NCBI GenBank assembly: GCA_021613535.1
Contig: CP075496.1
Location: 5,146,001-5,210,000, forward strand
Direction: 5' to 3'
Length of the DNA stretch: 64,000 bases
Source: Adineta vaga
Taxonomy: Eukaryota > Rotifera
The translations under genes were made by a program, and so were the position numbers. This document shows, in pieces, positions 12,636 through 23,557 of the stretch (position 1 is its first letter; each line of letters opens with the position of its first letter). The notes below the pieces were generated by a model. The model did not search any database and was not told where the DNA came from. It saw only the letters and a list, made by a program, of their open reading frames with translations.

Positions 12636-14539
12636 ATGAGTTCATCCAATAGTTCACAATCAAAATCAAACGCTTTGGAAGCGATTAAAAACTACCGTGT
12701 TTCCGAATTACAAGTTTGTCAATTCTTTTTCAAAGAAAAATCAATTAAAATCTTGCATTTGTTTTTTTTCGTTTAGGCTCTACTTGATCATGCAAATCAA
12801 TCTCGTCAAGGAAATAAACGTGATTTACTTCAACGTTGTAAATCACTTATTAACTCATATTTTACTCCTCAATTAGCAAATATAATTCAACAAATAAATA
12901 ATACTCGTTCAAAGTCATCTCGATCAAATCAAGTTTCATCTTCATCAACATCTTCATCTTCATCATCACGACATCAACCTATTGTTTTACCTAAAACACC
13001 TCCAATTGAAGTTTTACCACAAGCAAATCATATTCAATTTATAAGTTTACCATTCTTCGAAAAAATGCGTACAATTGACTGCGCTAATATACCTGTTGAT
13101 TGGCATACATTTTCACCGATTCGATTTGTTTTAAATGAAACAGATATTGATTTAATACGAAAGAATACTGCGAAAGTTTTCCTTCGCGTTGCTCCAACAA
13201 TTATTTCTGAAAGACACAATGATATTTTACCGCCCTATTTATTCGTTCAATGCAATGTAAGTATCTTTTTCTTTGTAAAGATGAAATATTCTCGATGTTT
13301 TTCTTTTCTAGAATCAACAAGTTATTAATAATAATGTTTCAAAACAAGTCGGTTCACAAGCACATGCAATATCTTTTCCAAACGATATTACAGATAAAAT
13401 AATACTCAAAGCAAATGCTAGTAATACTCTAACGTTTCTTTGGCTACAATCACCAACAACCATGTCCTTTAAAAATTTACCCCGTTCATACACATTAGCA
13501 ATTCAATTAGTTCATTGTGTATCAATGAATACAATTTTTGATATAGTTCTTAAACGTGAACCATATATCAATAAAACAGATCCTGATAGTGATATTGAAG
13601 TAGAAGATTTAGGTTTAATGACAACACGACATCGAGTTTCATTATTATGTCCAATCACACAAGCATTAATTATTGTACCAGCAAAATCTGCTTATTGTTC
13701 ACATTTAACATGTTTTGATTTGAAATCTTTTCTACAAATGAATCAACGACGTTTACAATGGACATGTCCACTATGTAAGAAATCAGCATCTTATGAATCA
13801 TTAAGAATTGATGAACGTTTACAAACTATTCTGTCAAATGTTCCACCAAATTGTTCGACAGTTGAAATTGATTCATCAGCTGGCTGTCAATATATATTAG
13901 ATACTGTTAAACAAGAAAAAATTGATGCTGTCGATTCAACACATATACAACAACATCATGAAAATGAATTATTACATGATTCTTCTATAAGTAAGTGAAT
14001 ATAGATTTGAATTCTCAGAAGAATTTTCTATTTTATTCTAAGGATCTCGTCGGCAATCAACTGAAAGTGAATGCATCGTTCTTTCATCTGGTAGTGAAAG
14101 TGAAAGTGAAGATGAAACAAACGATACTTCGCCATCTGTCTCTCCTACAACGCATCAACAAAATGATGAGATAAACAAACGAAGAGAAGCTTCGGATCAG
14201 TCTAATCATGGAACTCCATCAACACCTTCTCCAATAATATCAACTACGGATGATATTAATTATTGGGAAGATATTGCCCAAATAACATACGATCTATCTC
14301 CAGATCGAAATGAAGAAATTTCGAATCGAAAACGTACAAATAGTTCAACATCATCTGTTTTATCTTCAGCATCGTTATCCGTATCATCTACATCCACATC
14401 ATCCAAATCACATGATGATCGTCATCGTAGGAAAAGAAATAAACGATCATCATCAACAAGATCACGAACAGCTGATATCGAAGTTATAACACTTTCATCA
14501 AGTGACAGTGGTAGTGATATTGATGAAGATTTATCCTAA
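12636..14539 (+). CDS. PIAS: PIAS-type E3 SUMO-protein ligase
   Basis: Exons 12636-12713, 12777-13256, 13312-13990 and 14043-14539 give about 577 aa. Domains in order: an N-terminal SAP-like helical motif (residues about 10-55, with LLDHANQSRQGNKRDLLQRC); a PINIT-type region (about 110-290, with FVLNETDIDLI and YTLAIQLVHC); and an SP-RING whose zinc and structural residues are visible (CPITQALIIVPAKSAYCSHL, then TCFDLKSF, then WTCPLC). The acidic C-terminus holds two SUMO-interacting motifs followed by acidic Ser clusters (CIVLSSGSESESED and EVITLSSSDSGSD). The SP-RING recruits SUMO-charged UBC9 and directs SUMO to nuclear and chromatin substrates. The length fits metazoan PIAS/Su(var)2-10. 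The next gene on the same strand encodes a deSUMOylating-isopeptidase family member. Confidence 0.93.
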
Positions 14540-15012
14540 TAACTGATGTTCTTCCCTTCTCTTTTCTATTCAACTCTGTATTTTTCTTTTGGTCGTGTGT
14601 TATTATTTTTTCATAATGATTGTACATTTAGATCGTTATATACATATTGTTTACTAGTGTCTATTGTCTTAATCTGTTTGTACGTTTGGTGGATAAACAA
14701 GAGCTAGAGAATAACGAAAACAATTTCAAGAGCAGATTCAAACAACTGTTTTATCTTGATATTTCATATTATGTTCTAGATTTTTCTTTCTGAGTAAAAT
14801 ATATCGATGAATATATATATATTACATCTAAGTATAGACATTATTCTTGTTTAAAACGATAAAAAATTTCTTTTGTTTAATCATTGAAATATATATTCGA
14901 TGAACTTAAAATGTATAGTTACTTTTTATTCTGTAAATAGATTTTGATATGAAACGAAATCATTCGTACAAATTCTTTCTTTTGATCTATTATTTAATTA
15001 TTCTAGATTAAT
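14540..15012. other. Short intergenic gap, PIAS to DeSI
   Basis: Contains the PIAS 3' UTR and an AT-rich stretch. A TTCTAG acceptor-like site ends at about 15006, 6 nt before the next ATG, and could be a trans-splice acceptor or the end of a leader intron. Confidence 0.4.
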
Positions 15013-16897
15013 ATGGCGGATTTTACATCTGTTAAATTATATATTTATGACATCTCATTTGGTCTTGCTAGTGCCTATGGTTCCAGTTTACTTGGTATTT
15101 AGTCATCCATTTGTTTTCATTACTAAATCACGATCGATTCATATTTAGGTAAACAAATTGATGGTGTTTGGCATACAGGTGTTGGAGTACATGGACGAGA
15201 ATATTTATTTGGTTCCAGTGGAGTTTCATATACAGCTCCGGAAGAAATTCATCGACAAGGATTAGCACCGAAACCTAAAGCGTAAGTTTTTTTTAAGAAA
15301 TGATATTCATGTTCAGATATGAATGAAATTTTGATTTTTTTTTAGAAAGAATCTTGGTCATACAAAGAAAAGTCCTGCTGAAATACAAACATGGATTAGA
15401 GAGAAAAGTTCGAGTAGTTTTCGGTAATGTTTTGTTTTTTTGATTAACGTAAATAATTGCAAGTCATAATGATATTTCGTTTTAGTGGAGATCGATATGA
15501 ATTACTTGATTGGAATTGTAATAATTTTAGTGATGAATTTACGAAATTTCTTCTTGATAGTTCAACTTCTTTGATACCTGAAGAAATTCTTGAATTACCA
15601 AGATTTGTTAAAACAACGTAAAACAAATAACTTTCATTTCCATTTGCTTTTTCAAATCTATTTATGTTTTTTTTAGACCATTAGGAAGAATGCTTCTCTC
15701 ATTTCTTAACAAAGATCCTATATCAATTGCACAGCAAAATGGAACAAACAATACTTTTGCTGATTCTTCCATGCATATTATACCATCAACGACAAATAGT
15801 AATACAAAATTAGATCATATTCCTGCACGACATTGCATTTTACCAACAATGGATAAATTAAAACCACGTGTTGATTTAATAGAAGGAAAATGTAATCGAT
15901 CATTGACGGTCAATGAAAAAGAACAATTGAAAGATATCGATCATTTACTTCGACCAGATGGAAATAGTTCACCTTTATTAACTCGTGATCATTTCATGCT
16001 TTTAAGTAAAGTTGAATCGGTTTTTTCTCCTTAGTGGAAAGTTTCATCCTAATTTTTAGTTTCTTTAATGGTGAATGCAATTGAAGAAGAATCTGGTCAA
16101 AAATTAATCTTAGAAGTTCTTCAATTATTATCTGAATACGAATTTGTTATTAAAATTTTAAGTGAAATTAAAGGACAAGAATCTCCGATTGAATTATTGA
16201 AAGGTTTATCGGAACAACCAGAACAGATTCAAATCGAATTTTTACGTTGGGTAAAGACACATTAACGATGATTTTTATCTATGACATTCTTCGAAACTTA
16301 CATTCGAAAAAGATAATTCTTCATCATTTTTTCCATTTAGTTTTCTTCGATTGCAGCTACATCGAACGGACGAACAATGTTAATAGATATACAAGATAAT
16401 ATAGCACCAATATTCACAGATTCGATTCATAATGAAACGACATCAACGAAAGTTAAATATGAAATTATTGTGGTGTTACATAATCTTCTATGTATCAATA
16501 CAGATACTCGAGTAAGAGAAAACTGAGTTGATGAATGAAATTTTTCACATCCCTTTTCATTTCGATAGTAATCTGAGAACGAACTAACTATCTATAAATT
16601 TTTCTTTTCTTTAGTTAAGTTTCATGAATTCCATTTCTATTGGATCAGCTATGGTTCAATACATGGCTACTCCAGTAAATAGTGATGAAGCAGAAACATA
16701 TCTTGCTGTTTTTATTGCATTAGCCGATGCAGAAAAAGATGTAAGTTTATTCATTCATCGACTAAACAAAAACAAGTTATTTCTTTTAGCTCTATGGTAT
16801 TGCCCAAGCTATGGAATTTACTCCAGATTATTATTCATCTCTTGTTGGATGTCAACCAATAATTGCAAAGATAAAAACAAATTTTCAAAATGTATAA
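15013..16897 (+). CDS. DeSI/PPPDE-family cysteine isopeptidase with C-terminal helical domain
   Basis: Nine exons: 15013-15094, 15149-15281, 15346-15423, 15486-15617, 15677-16005, 16060-16250, 16341-16511, 16615-16740 and 16790-16897 (about 449 aa). The first 140 residues are a PPPDE papain-like domain (VKLYIYDISFGLAS), with the catalytic His at H36 (GVWHTGVGVHGREYLFG) and the catalytic Cys at C109 (DWNCNNFSDEF). In animals this family removes SUMO (DeSI-1) or acts on ubiquitin or S-acyl groups. The remaining 300 residues are an Asn/Ser/Thr-rich linker and a helical, Leu-rich domain that resembles PUL/armadillo-type repeats. The extra domain makes it about 2.5 times the length of DeSI-1. It lies head-to-tail behind the SUMO ligase gene. 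Confidence 0.85.
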
Positions 16898-17430
16898 ACA
16901 ATTCCAGTACAATTTTCTCTGTTAAAATGCGAACAACACCAATAAATACATTGACTCAAATGGTTTTCCTTTTCTCATTTAAACACGAATTGACATATAT
17001 ATGCATTAAAAATCATTTGATTCTTGCTTTCGTTTTTTTCTATAAATTATATATATTTATTCGATTAAAAATGTCGTCAATTGATTTTATAATTCATTCA
17101 TACAACACAAGACAAGAATAAAAAATATGTTAAGCAGTTGAATTTAAGATTAAGCTAAAAGAAAGAAACAAAAGTAAATGAGTATTTCATATAGAAGAAA
17201 AAAACAAGTATGGCGGAAGGAAATCACATCTGACATGACAATACAGTGACTAGGACATTCACCTTGTTTGATGTCTGTATCATATTGAGAGAAATGATGA
17301 CTTCTCCCTGAAGTTACAGACAATAAACTGTCAACTCTTTTTCTTTTCATCAATGCTAGATTTAAAAAAAACGAAAGTGTTTATTTTTTGTATTGATTTA
17401 TGCATTTCCAAGTTTAGAGCATATAATCGA
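16898..17430. other. Convergent 3' regions
   Basis: Lies between the DeSI gene (+) and the NME8-like gene (-). AT-rich and without supported coding sequence; probably both 3' UTRs. Confidence 0.4.
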
Positions 17431-20269
17431 CTAGGAATCATTACCTTGTTCATCTTGATCCAAATCTCCAAAGATCATTTGGATATCATTTTTAACTTGT
17501 TGAATATCTGAAGAAACTTCAATAGCATTATGAATAAGATCTTTACCATAAAGAGCACGAAGACTAATTAGAAAATACAAAAGAAATTTTATGATTATTG
17601 TTACGTTAGAAGCAATTCTAGTTAACGAACCTAGTTGGTGCTGATTCTGATGCTTTCGCTGGTTCTTCTGGTCCAACAACTGCTTGCCAGCTTTTACCTG
17701 CATCTTCTTTTGCTAAAACTAATAATTCTGATGGACCGCTAGAAGAAAATCAACATTCGAATGAATTTGATATCAAAATTAACAACAAACCTTGTCATAT
17801 AATGAACTAATTCATCATAATATTCTTTGCCATGATGTGACTTTTGAAGGTGTGCTACTTGTTCTGGTGTTAATGTTTCAGTTTTACGTGCCATAACAAA
17901 GAAATGAGCTTTTCGAAATGTATCGATAATTTCCGCTAGAATTACAGAGAAATCAATAAAATAAATTCGTACGAATATATAAATCTTGAATATTTTTACT
18001 TCGTTGTTGATCAGTTAGATTTGGTTTAAGAATAACTAATATACGTTCTTCAGGAAAGAAGAATTGTAAATTACGAGTTGCTTCAGTACGTGATCGTGGA
18101 GCATGTAATGAATTAATTTTCGCATCAACAATGTCAAAATCATGTCGAAATCTATAGTAAACAAATAGAATTATTTATATCTTCATGGAATTCGAATCAA
18201 TCTTACGTTCCAGTTGCTTCTTTTATACGAATCTTCTCAGCTGGACCAAGTAAAGTACGAAAACCTTGTATAGCATCTTTCTTTGTCAAATACAATGCTA
18301 ATGATGGTCCACTAAGAAAAACGATTTCATTAGAGATTCATATTCATCTTATTTTTCTATACCTTGTCATTTCATGAATAAGATCTTGATAGAATGGTTG
18401 ATCTTTCTTTCCTGCATAGAATTGTTCGGCTTGTGCTTGTGTTAATTGAACTTCAGCGGTACGTGTTACATCGAAGCCACTTTCTTGAATTCGTTTAATA
18501 ATCGCATCTAAACACGAGGAAAAGCGTTATTTTTCTAGAAGAATCTTCATATTTGCAAAACCTTTGTATAATTTCAATGCACTTGGACGTACAAGTGCTA
18601 ACGTTCTTTCTATTTGTTTTTCACGTGCTGACTGTGGTTTTTGAGCAATACTTGGTAACAATAACATTAGTTCTCTAGAAGAAAAGAACGCATCTTGAAC
18701 TTAGTGTTTTATTCTTTGATTTACTCACTGCTGAAGAGTATCTGTTGATTGTGTACAATCAACATGTGCTTTTAATAATTCATCAGAATTAACAAATTCA
18801 CGAAATTCTTCCACAGTAGTTTCTTTTCCATCCGTTTTTTGTAATAAGAGAACAATTGATGGACCACTTGTTATACGTGTTATATGCTCATCATAACCTT
18901 CCTAAAAAAGATACAATCAATTGGATTTTGTTTATTAAGAAAAGAATATCAATAACAGACTTGATTCATTCGATGACGATGTATTTGACGTGCATCATGT
19001 TCATTAAGATGATGTTCTTGTTGTAAGAGAATTCGATATCCTGCTTGTGTTATCTGTCCAAATAGAATCTCATGAAATTATCAATAATAAAAGAAATTTC
19101 ATGTACCTTTTCAATAATTTCTTCGACTTTACCATCTGCATAAGCATCAGGATGAATAATACCCAATGTATATTGATGACTAGCTAAATACTCTCGTCTT
19201 GTTTTTCTATACAAAAAACAACACTTCAAATGTTTTACTTACCAACAGCATTGACAATAGATGGGCTACGTTTACGATTTGCTCCAGCTGCTGCTTCATC
19301 GTCATCTTCTTCTTCATCGACCGGAAGTTGTACACGATGCTAACGAAATAAAAATATGAACTTACAAAAATGAATTAAAAAGGAAATTTTGTAGAATTAC
19401 TTCAGCACGTTGACCACCTTCTTTCAAAACTTTTTTTTCTTGTTCTAAATTCGAACTAATTTTTCGTTGTAACTCAGGTGCATTAGCTCCAATGACTGAA
19501 TCAACGAGAACACCACTCTAAAACGAATTTATTAATAATTCATTGACAAAATTAACGTTTATCCTACTGCATAGAAAAGAAAGAATGGTTCACATCGTCC
19601 ACGATATTTTTCCAGTGAATCAATAGTATCTGCTTTAGCCTAAAGAATAGAAAATCGTTCTCAGTATTTAACTTACATAATTTTTTTTTATCTATTCAAT
19701 ATTAGTGTGCAAGATTATTTCTTTTACAAACAAAAGCGTGTAAATTGATGTTAACTCACAACAGCAAAAGCCAAAAGTGGGTCGCCGAGCGTATTCTTAA
19801 TCGCTCGAAATTTTGCTTCCAATGCTTTACATGGTCCGCCATAAGATTGATAAACATCGACGACTAAAATAAATGTGTATACATCAAGTGTAAAAATGAA
19901 TATACAATATAATAATGTGTGTCATCAGTGATTATGTATAACAACATCGTGTGGATAGAGATACAATATATAGAATGATTATTACAATAGCAAATCGCAA
20001 TAATGGTTCTTCGCTTTCGAATTTAATCTTTTTGAAATATCCTTCTGCACTTTTACATGGTCCTGCCCATTGTTGATAAATGTCGACAACTGAGAATGAT
20101 AGATAAAGGAAGATTTTGATGAAAATGAAAAAAAAAAGAAAATCGATCAATTAAAAATGATTGTATTTTAACAATCACCTGTGAGTCCTTCTTTATTAAT
20201 TGCATCATTCCAATCTTCTTGTGTTTCAAGTTCAGTTTGTAAAGCGATTTCCTGACGACGACGAGCCAT
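17431..20269 (-). CDS. NME8: Thioredoxin-nucleoside diphosphate kinase fusion (NME8/TXNDC3-like)
   Basis: A multi-exon minus-strand gene. ATG at 20269 opens MARRRQEIALQTELETQEDW; the product is roughly 550-600 aa and ends at a TAA at 17431. An N-terminal thioredoxin domain is followed by an acidic linker (EEEDDDEAAAG) and three NDK-like domains, recognised by ASHQYTLGIIHPDAYADG, RTLALVRPSALKLYKDAI and ILVILKPNLTDQQRKEI, each with a TSGPS motif. The NDK catalytic motif NAxHGSDS is not conserved in any of the three (for example NAIEVSSD at the third), so kinase activity is unlikely. The second thioredoxin exon exists in two versions (20089-19986 and 19863-19760). Family members act in motile cilia and sperm tails as axonemal proteins, which I infer here. 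Confidence 0.85.
19760..19863 (-). other. Mutually exclusive thioredoxin exon, version 2 (YGGPC)
   Basis: A second 104 nt exon with identical phases (TTTTAG acceptor, GTGAGT donor). It encodes VDVYQSYGGPCKALEAKF through to LLAFAV, about half identical to version 1. The first active-site Cys is again missing (YGGPC). Confidence 0.8.
19986..20089 (-). other. Mutually exclusive thioredoxin exon, version 1 (WAGPC)
   Basis: A 104 nt exon with a CTCAG acceptor and a GTAATA donor. It encodes VDIYQQWAGPCKSAEGYF through to LLRFAI. It enters in phase 1 and leaves in phase 0, exactly like the copy at 19863-19760. Using both would break the frame (208 nt), so only one can be used per mRNA. The canonical WCGPC has lost its first Cys (WAGPC). 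Confidence 0.8.
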
Positions 20270-20591
20270 CTTTTTCCAATCTTTCGAATAGAAACAAAAT
20301 GAAATATAAATAAAACATATTCGCCATCATTGAGTTTTTACATATGAGATTACCATGGTGATTTTAAGAAACAGAGGTTACTAACAGACATAAAAAGAAC
20401 TCATCGACTGTATATACACACGGTTACGACATCTGTGAGAGTGTTTATTATATTATATATGTGCGGAATCAGAAAGATGTCTGTTTTTAATGAATTGTGA
20501 TGTGATGATAAATCAACTACAAGTACAGAATACATAACTAGATAATAAGCATTGATTAAAGTTCGTAAAAAAATAGTGTCCAAAGCAATTG
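20270..20591. other. Intergenic
   Basis: Short gap between two minus-strand genes: promoter and 5' leader of the NME8-like gene and the 3' UTR of the first BTB gene. I see no features. Confidence 0.35.
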
Positions 20592-21826
20592 TTAAATAGC
20601 TCGATAGATTATTCGTTCCCAATCAAATGCGTTATGAAGATTCTTGACTTTTCCGCATCTATCACCACCACCCCGATGAACGTTCGATCGAAGTGACCAA
20701 CATAATCGATATTCTGAATATTGATCATTTGAATCACAAGGATTTAAACGAACTGAACTAAGAAATGAATTTTGATTGTTATAATAATGTGCTGAAGTGA
20801 AGTTCTAAAATAGAATTTTACAAGTGTTATTATTAAATCTACAATTCATGAAACGCATCCTGTCATGAATACAATAATATTAGTTTCATTTGTCTTACTT
20901 TTGGTCTTCCTTCAAAACCCCAAGCTTGATCATGTCGATAGAAACCAATGCCATTCTTTATATCAAAAGTACATTCATTAGAATTGGAACAATGTGATGA
21001 CTGATCTTGGGATATAGTTACACCAGCTAAAGTTAATGTTTCTGTGTTATTAACAAGATTACAAGCGACTAGAAATCTTCGACCTATGCATTTGATCCAA
21101 GCTGATTCAAGATCAAGTGGTGTTTCATATTTACTTCGATAACATTCTTGCCATCCTATTAGCGATTTTATATGTAAGTTTGTATATACACCGTTTAGAG
21201 GTGATAAAAATTGTTCAGCTAAAAGGATAATTTCATTTACAGATGAAAATATTGATAATATTTGCAAATAAATCTACATACGACTGAGACCCAAATCGGA
21301 AATTAAATCGGAAAAATTTGTTTGTATTTTGGCAAGTGGTGCATCATAATGAATTTCATAAGGTGATAAGTCTTGTCTTCGTTTAATAGTCCGTAATTGA
21401 TCCAGAAGATACTTGAACTGTATAGGATTATAGTCGAAAAAAACTGCATTGAACTGATCTTTTGATTTATGAACTTCTGTATTATTTTTCGAAAACATAA
21501 GTGCTAATTTAGAGTTAGGTACAGCAGTTAAAGTAGAACGTAATGTTGTTATTCTTTCACCACCAATGTTTAATTCGATCACATCATCATCATCATCATC
21601 AAATAATTGTGTAGAATTCCCATCCAAAGTAGTAGCAGTGTTTGCTTTAGCAAATAATGAAAGTTCTTCATTTGTATATTCTTTGTATGCTAGTCCTCTG
21701 AAGTCTCTTGTATGAAATGCTGTACTTTGCTTCAAGAGGAAAAACCAAAGAATCTATGTACAGAAGTAAAATATTGTAAATTAGGTCATTCAAAAGGCAA
21801 ATACCTACCAATAGAACAGAATACAT
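20592..21826 (-). CDS. Secreted BTB/T1-domain protein with Cys-containing C-terminal domain (copy 1)
   Basis: Exons 21826-21809, 21753-21282, 21218-20899 and 20804-20592 give about 340 aa. Splicing of the tiny first exon creates a signal peptide (MYSVLLILWFFLLKQSTAF). After an Asp run, residues about 64-160 form a BTB/T1 tetramerisation domain as in KCTD proteins and Kv channels (DVIELNIGGERITTLRSTLT, then AVFFDYNPIQFKYLLDQL). The last 170 residues are a domain I cannot name: GWQECYRSKY, CIGRRFLVAC, LTLAGV, GIGFYRHDQAWGFEGRPK, NPCDSN, YRLCWS, GDRCGKVKNL, WERIIY. Its paired cysteines suggest disulphides. Intracellular T1 proteins lack signal peptides, so this combination is odd. It is adjacent to a clear paralogue at 22210-23557 with the same signal-peptide intron. 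Confidence 0.82.
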
Positions 21827-22209
21827 CAACAAAGATTTCTTCGACGTATACAATACACCAAATAAAATAGTTTATTCTCATTCTTCTAGATATATAGTAT
21901 GTTATAAGACTAATTATTTTCGTCTAGAATCCAAGTCATAGTGCGAAGATTATCTGTCAACACTTGAAAAGAAAATAGAAATTAAGATATATTATGTGAT
22001 GAGTATATTAAGTATAGATATTGAGTGTATTGCAGTATTTTCAATAAGCAGATCGAACCTTATCGACATGAGAAAGAGCCATTCTTCAGTTTCTTTGTCA
22101 TTTTTATTTTGAATAAAACTCCTAATTCGTGTATAAATATATGAAATCAAATACAATCAAGAATAGAACTAAAACTAAAATATTATTAAGTTGAGATCAT
22201 GCAATAAAA
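21827..22209. other. Gap between tandem BTB genes
   Basis: Promoter or leader of copy 1 and 3' UTR of copy 2. AT-rich; nothing recognisable. Confidence 0.35.
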
Positions 22210-23557
22210 TCAAGCAATATAATAAATAAGACGTTCCCATTTCTTAGAATCTTGTAAACTTTTTGCACTACCACATCGATCTCCATTACTCTTCTTGATA
22301 TCTTTTTGTGATGTCCAACAAAGTCGATAATCAGAATCTAAACTACTCGAATCACATGGATCAACAACGAATGATAAAGATCCACGAACAAAACCCCATG
22401 TTTGATTATTTGCATTATACCAACCAACTCCTCGTTTTGCTTGTGTAATACATTGATAATTTGATGAACATGCTAATTTCTTTGGTTTCTTTTTCGATTT
22501 TCCATTCGATTTACATTGTTTTGGTAAACATGGATGAGAAACATCCTCATATTGTCCAATACCAGCAAGTGTTAAGATCTTCTTGTTATTTACATGACGA
22601 CATGCAACGAGAAGTCGACTACCATTACAAGTTTTCTTTAAAACAGAAAAATCAAACGGAACATCATATGTACTATGATAACATTCTTTCCATCCAGTAA
22701 GAGAATTAACTGTTAAATTAATATGTGTACCTTCGGTTGGTGATAATAGAGAATCAGCTAAAATCGAAATAAAAAATTAGATTAGAACCTGAACATTTGA
22801 GAAGACTTTACTTAAAGATATTTTGTCTTTCATCATATCGGCCTGACTATTACAGGTTTTAGGTTGAAAAATCCCTTGAAAAAAATTCATCGTCTTATGA
22901 TTATTATCACGAAATTAAAGATATGTGTGTGTGTGTGTGTTCTTCATTATTAGAATATATCTATTCTTTTTCACTTACGTGTTAAACCAAGATCAACAAG
23001 CATATGAGTAAAATTCACTTGAGAATTGATATACGGTGCTTGAAATCGAACTTGATATTCTGGTTTATTTGGCAGACGTTTTAAAGCTCGTAATTGATCA
23101 AGTAAATAACTGAAATGTATTGGATTATAATCAAAGAAGATAGCACCATATTTATCCATCGGAACATTTTGATTACCATTCTTTTTGCTAAACATACGAC
23201 CTAATTTTGAATTGGGTATAACTGTTAATGTTGAACGTAAAGTTGTTATTTTTTGTCCACCAATATTTAATTCAATCACATCATCGGATAATGCAACTGA
23301 TGTATCAATCTTTTCATCATGTTCAATTTCTGATGGAGTTGAAATTGTTGTTAGTTCTATCATTGTTGTCTCTTCATTAACGATAGTAGTATCAGCGATT
23401 GTATCATTTGGTCCCTCATTAGTATTAATTGCAGCTGAATGAACAAATACTTGTTGATTTACAAGTATGAATAATGTTATCTAAATATATTCGAAGAAGA
23501 GTTTTAAAACAAAGAATATTGATGTAGAAGTATACGTACAGAAAGGATTGAAAACAT
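22210..23557 (-). CDS. Secreted BTB/T1-domain protein with Cys-containing C-terminal domain (copy 2)
   Basis: Exons 23557-23540, 23480-22979 and 22757-22210 give about 355 aa. An optional in-frame exon at 22874-22812 (21 codons, acceptor TCAAG, donor GTAAAG) would give 376. The signal peptide is MFSILSITLFILVNQQVFVH, split after codon 6 at the same place as in copy 1. A Thr-rich acidic spacer precedes the BTB/T1 domain (residues about 72-160, DVIELNIGGQKITTLRSTLT, IFFDYNPIHFSYLLDQLRAL). The C-terminal domain shares copy 1's landmarks: GWKECYHSTY, CNGSRLLVACR, LTLAGI, GVGWYNANNQTWGF, DPCDSS, YRLCWT, GDRCGSAKSL, KKWERLIY. A Lys/Cys-rich insertion (KSNGKSKKKPKK) is specific to this copy. Likely secreted or lumenal; partner and function unknown. 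Confidence 0.82.

Noticed and set aside
17150-17353. 67-codon minus-strand frame after the NME8-like stop
   Set aside because: No similarity, lies in the expected 3' UTR and has no plausible splice to the gene.
20401-20622. 73-codon minus-strand frame
   Set aside because: Overlaps the 3' end of BTB copy 1 in another frame and has no coding character.
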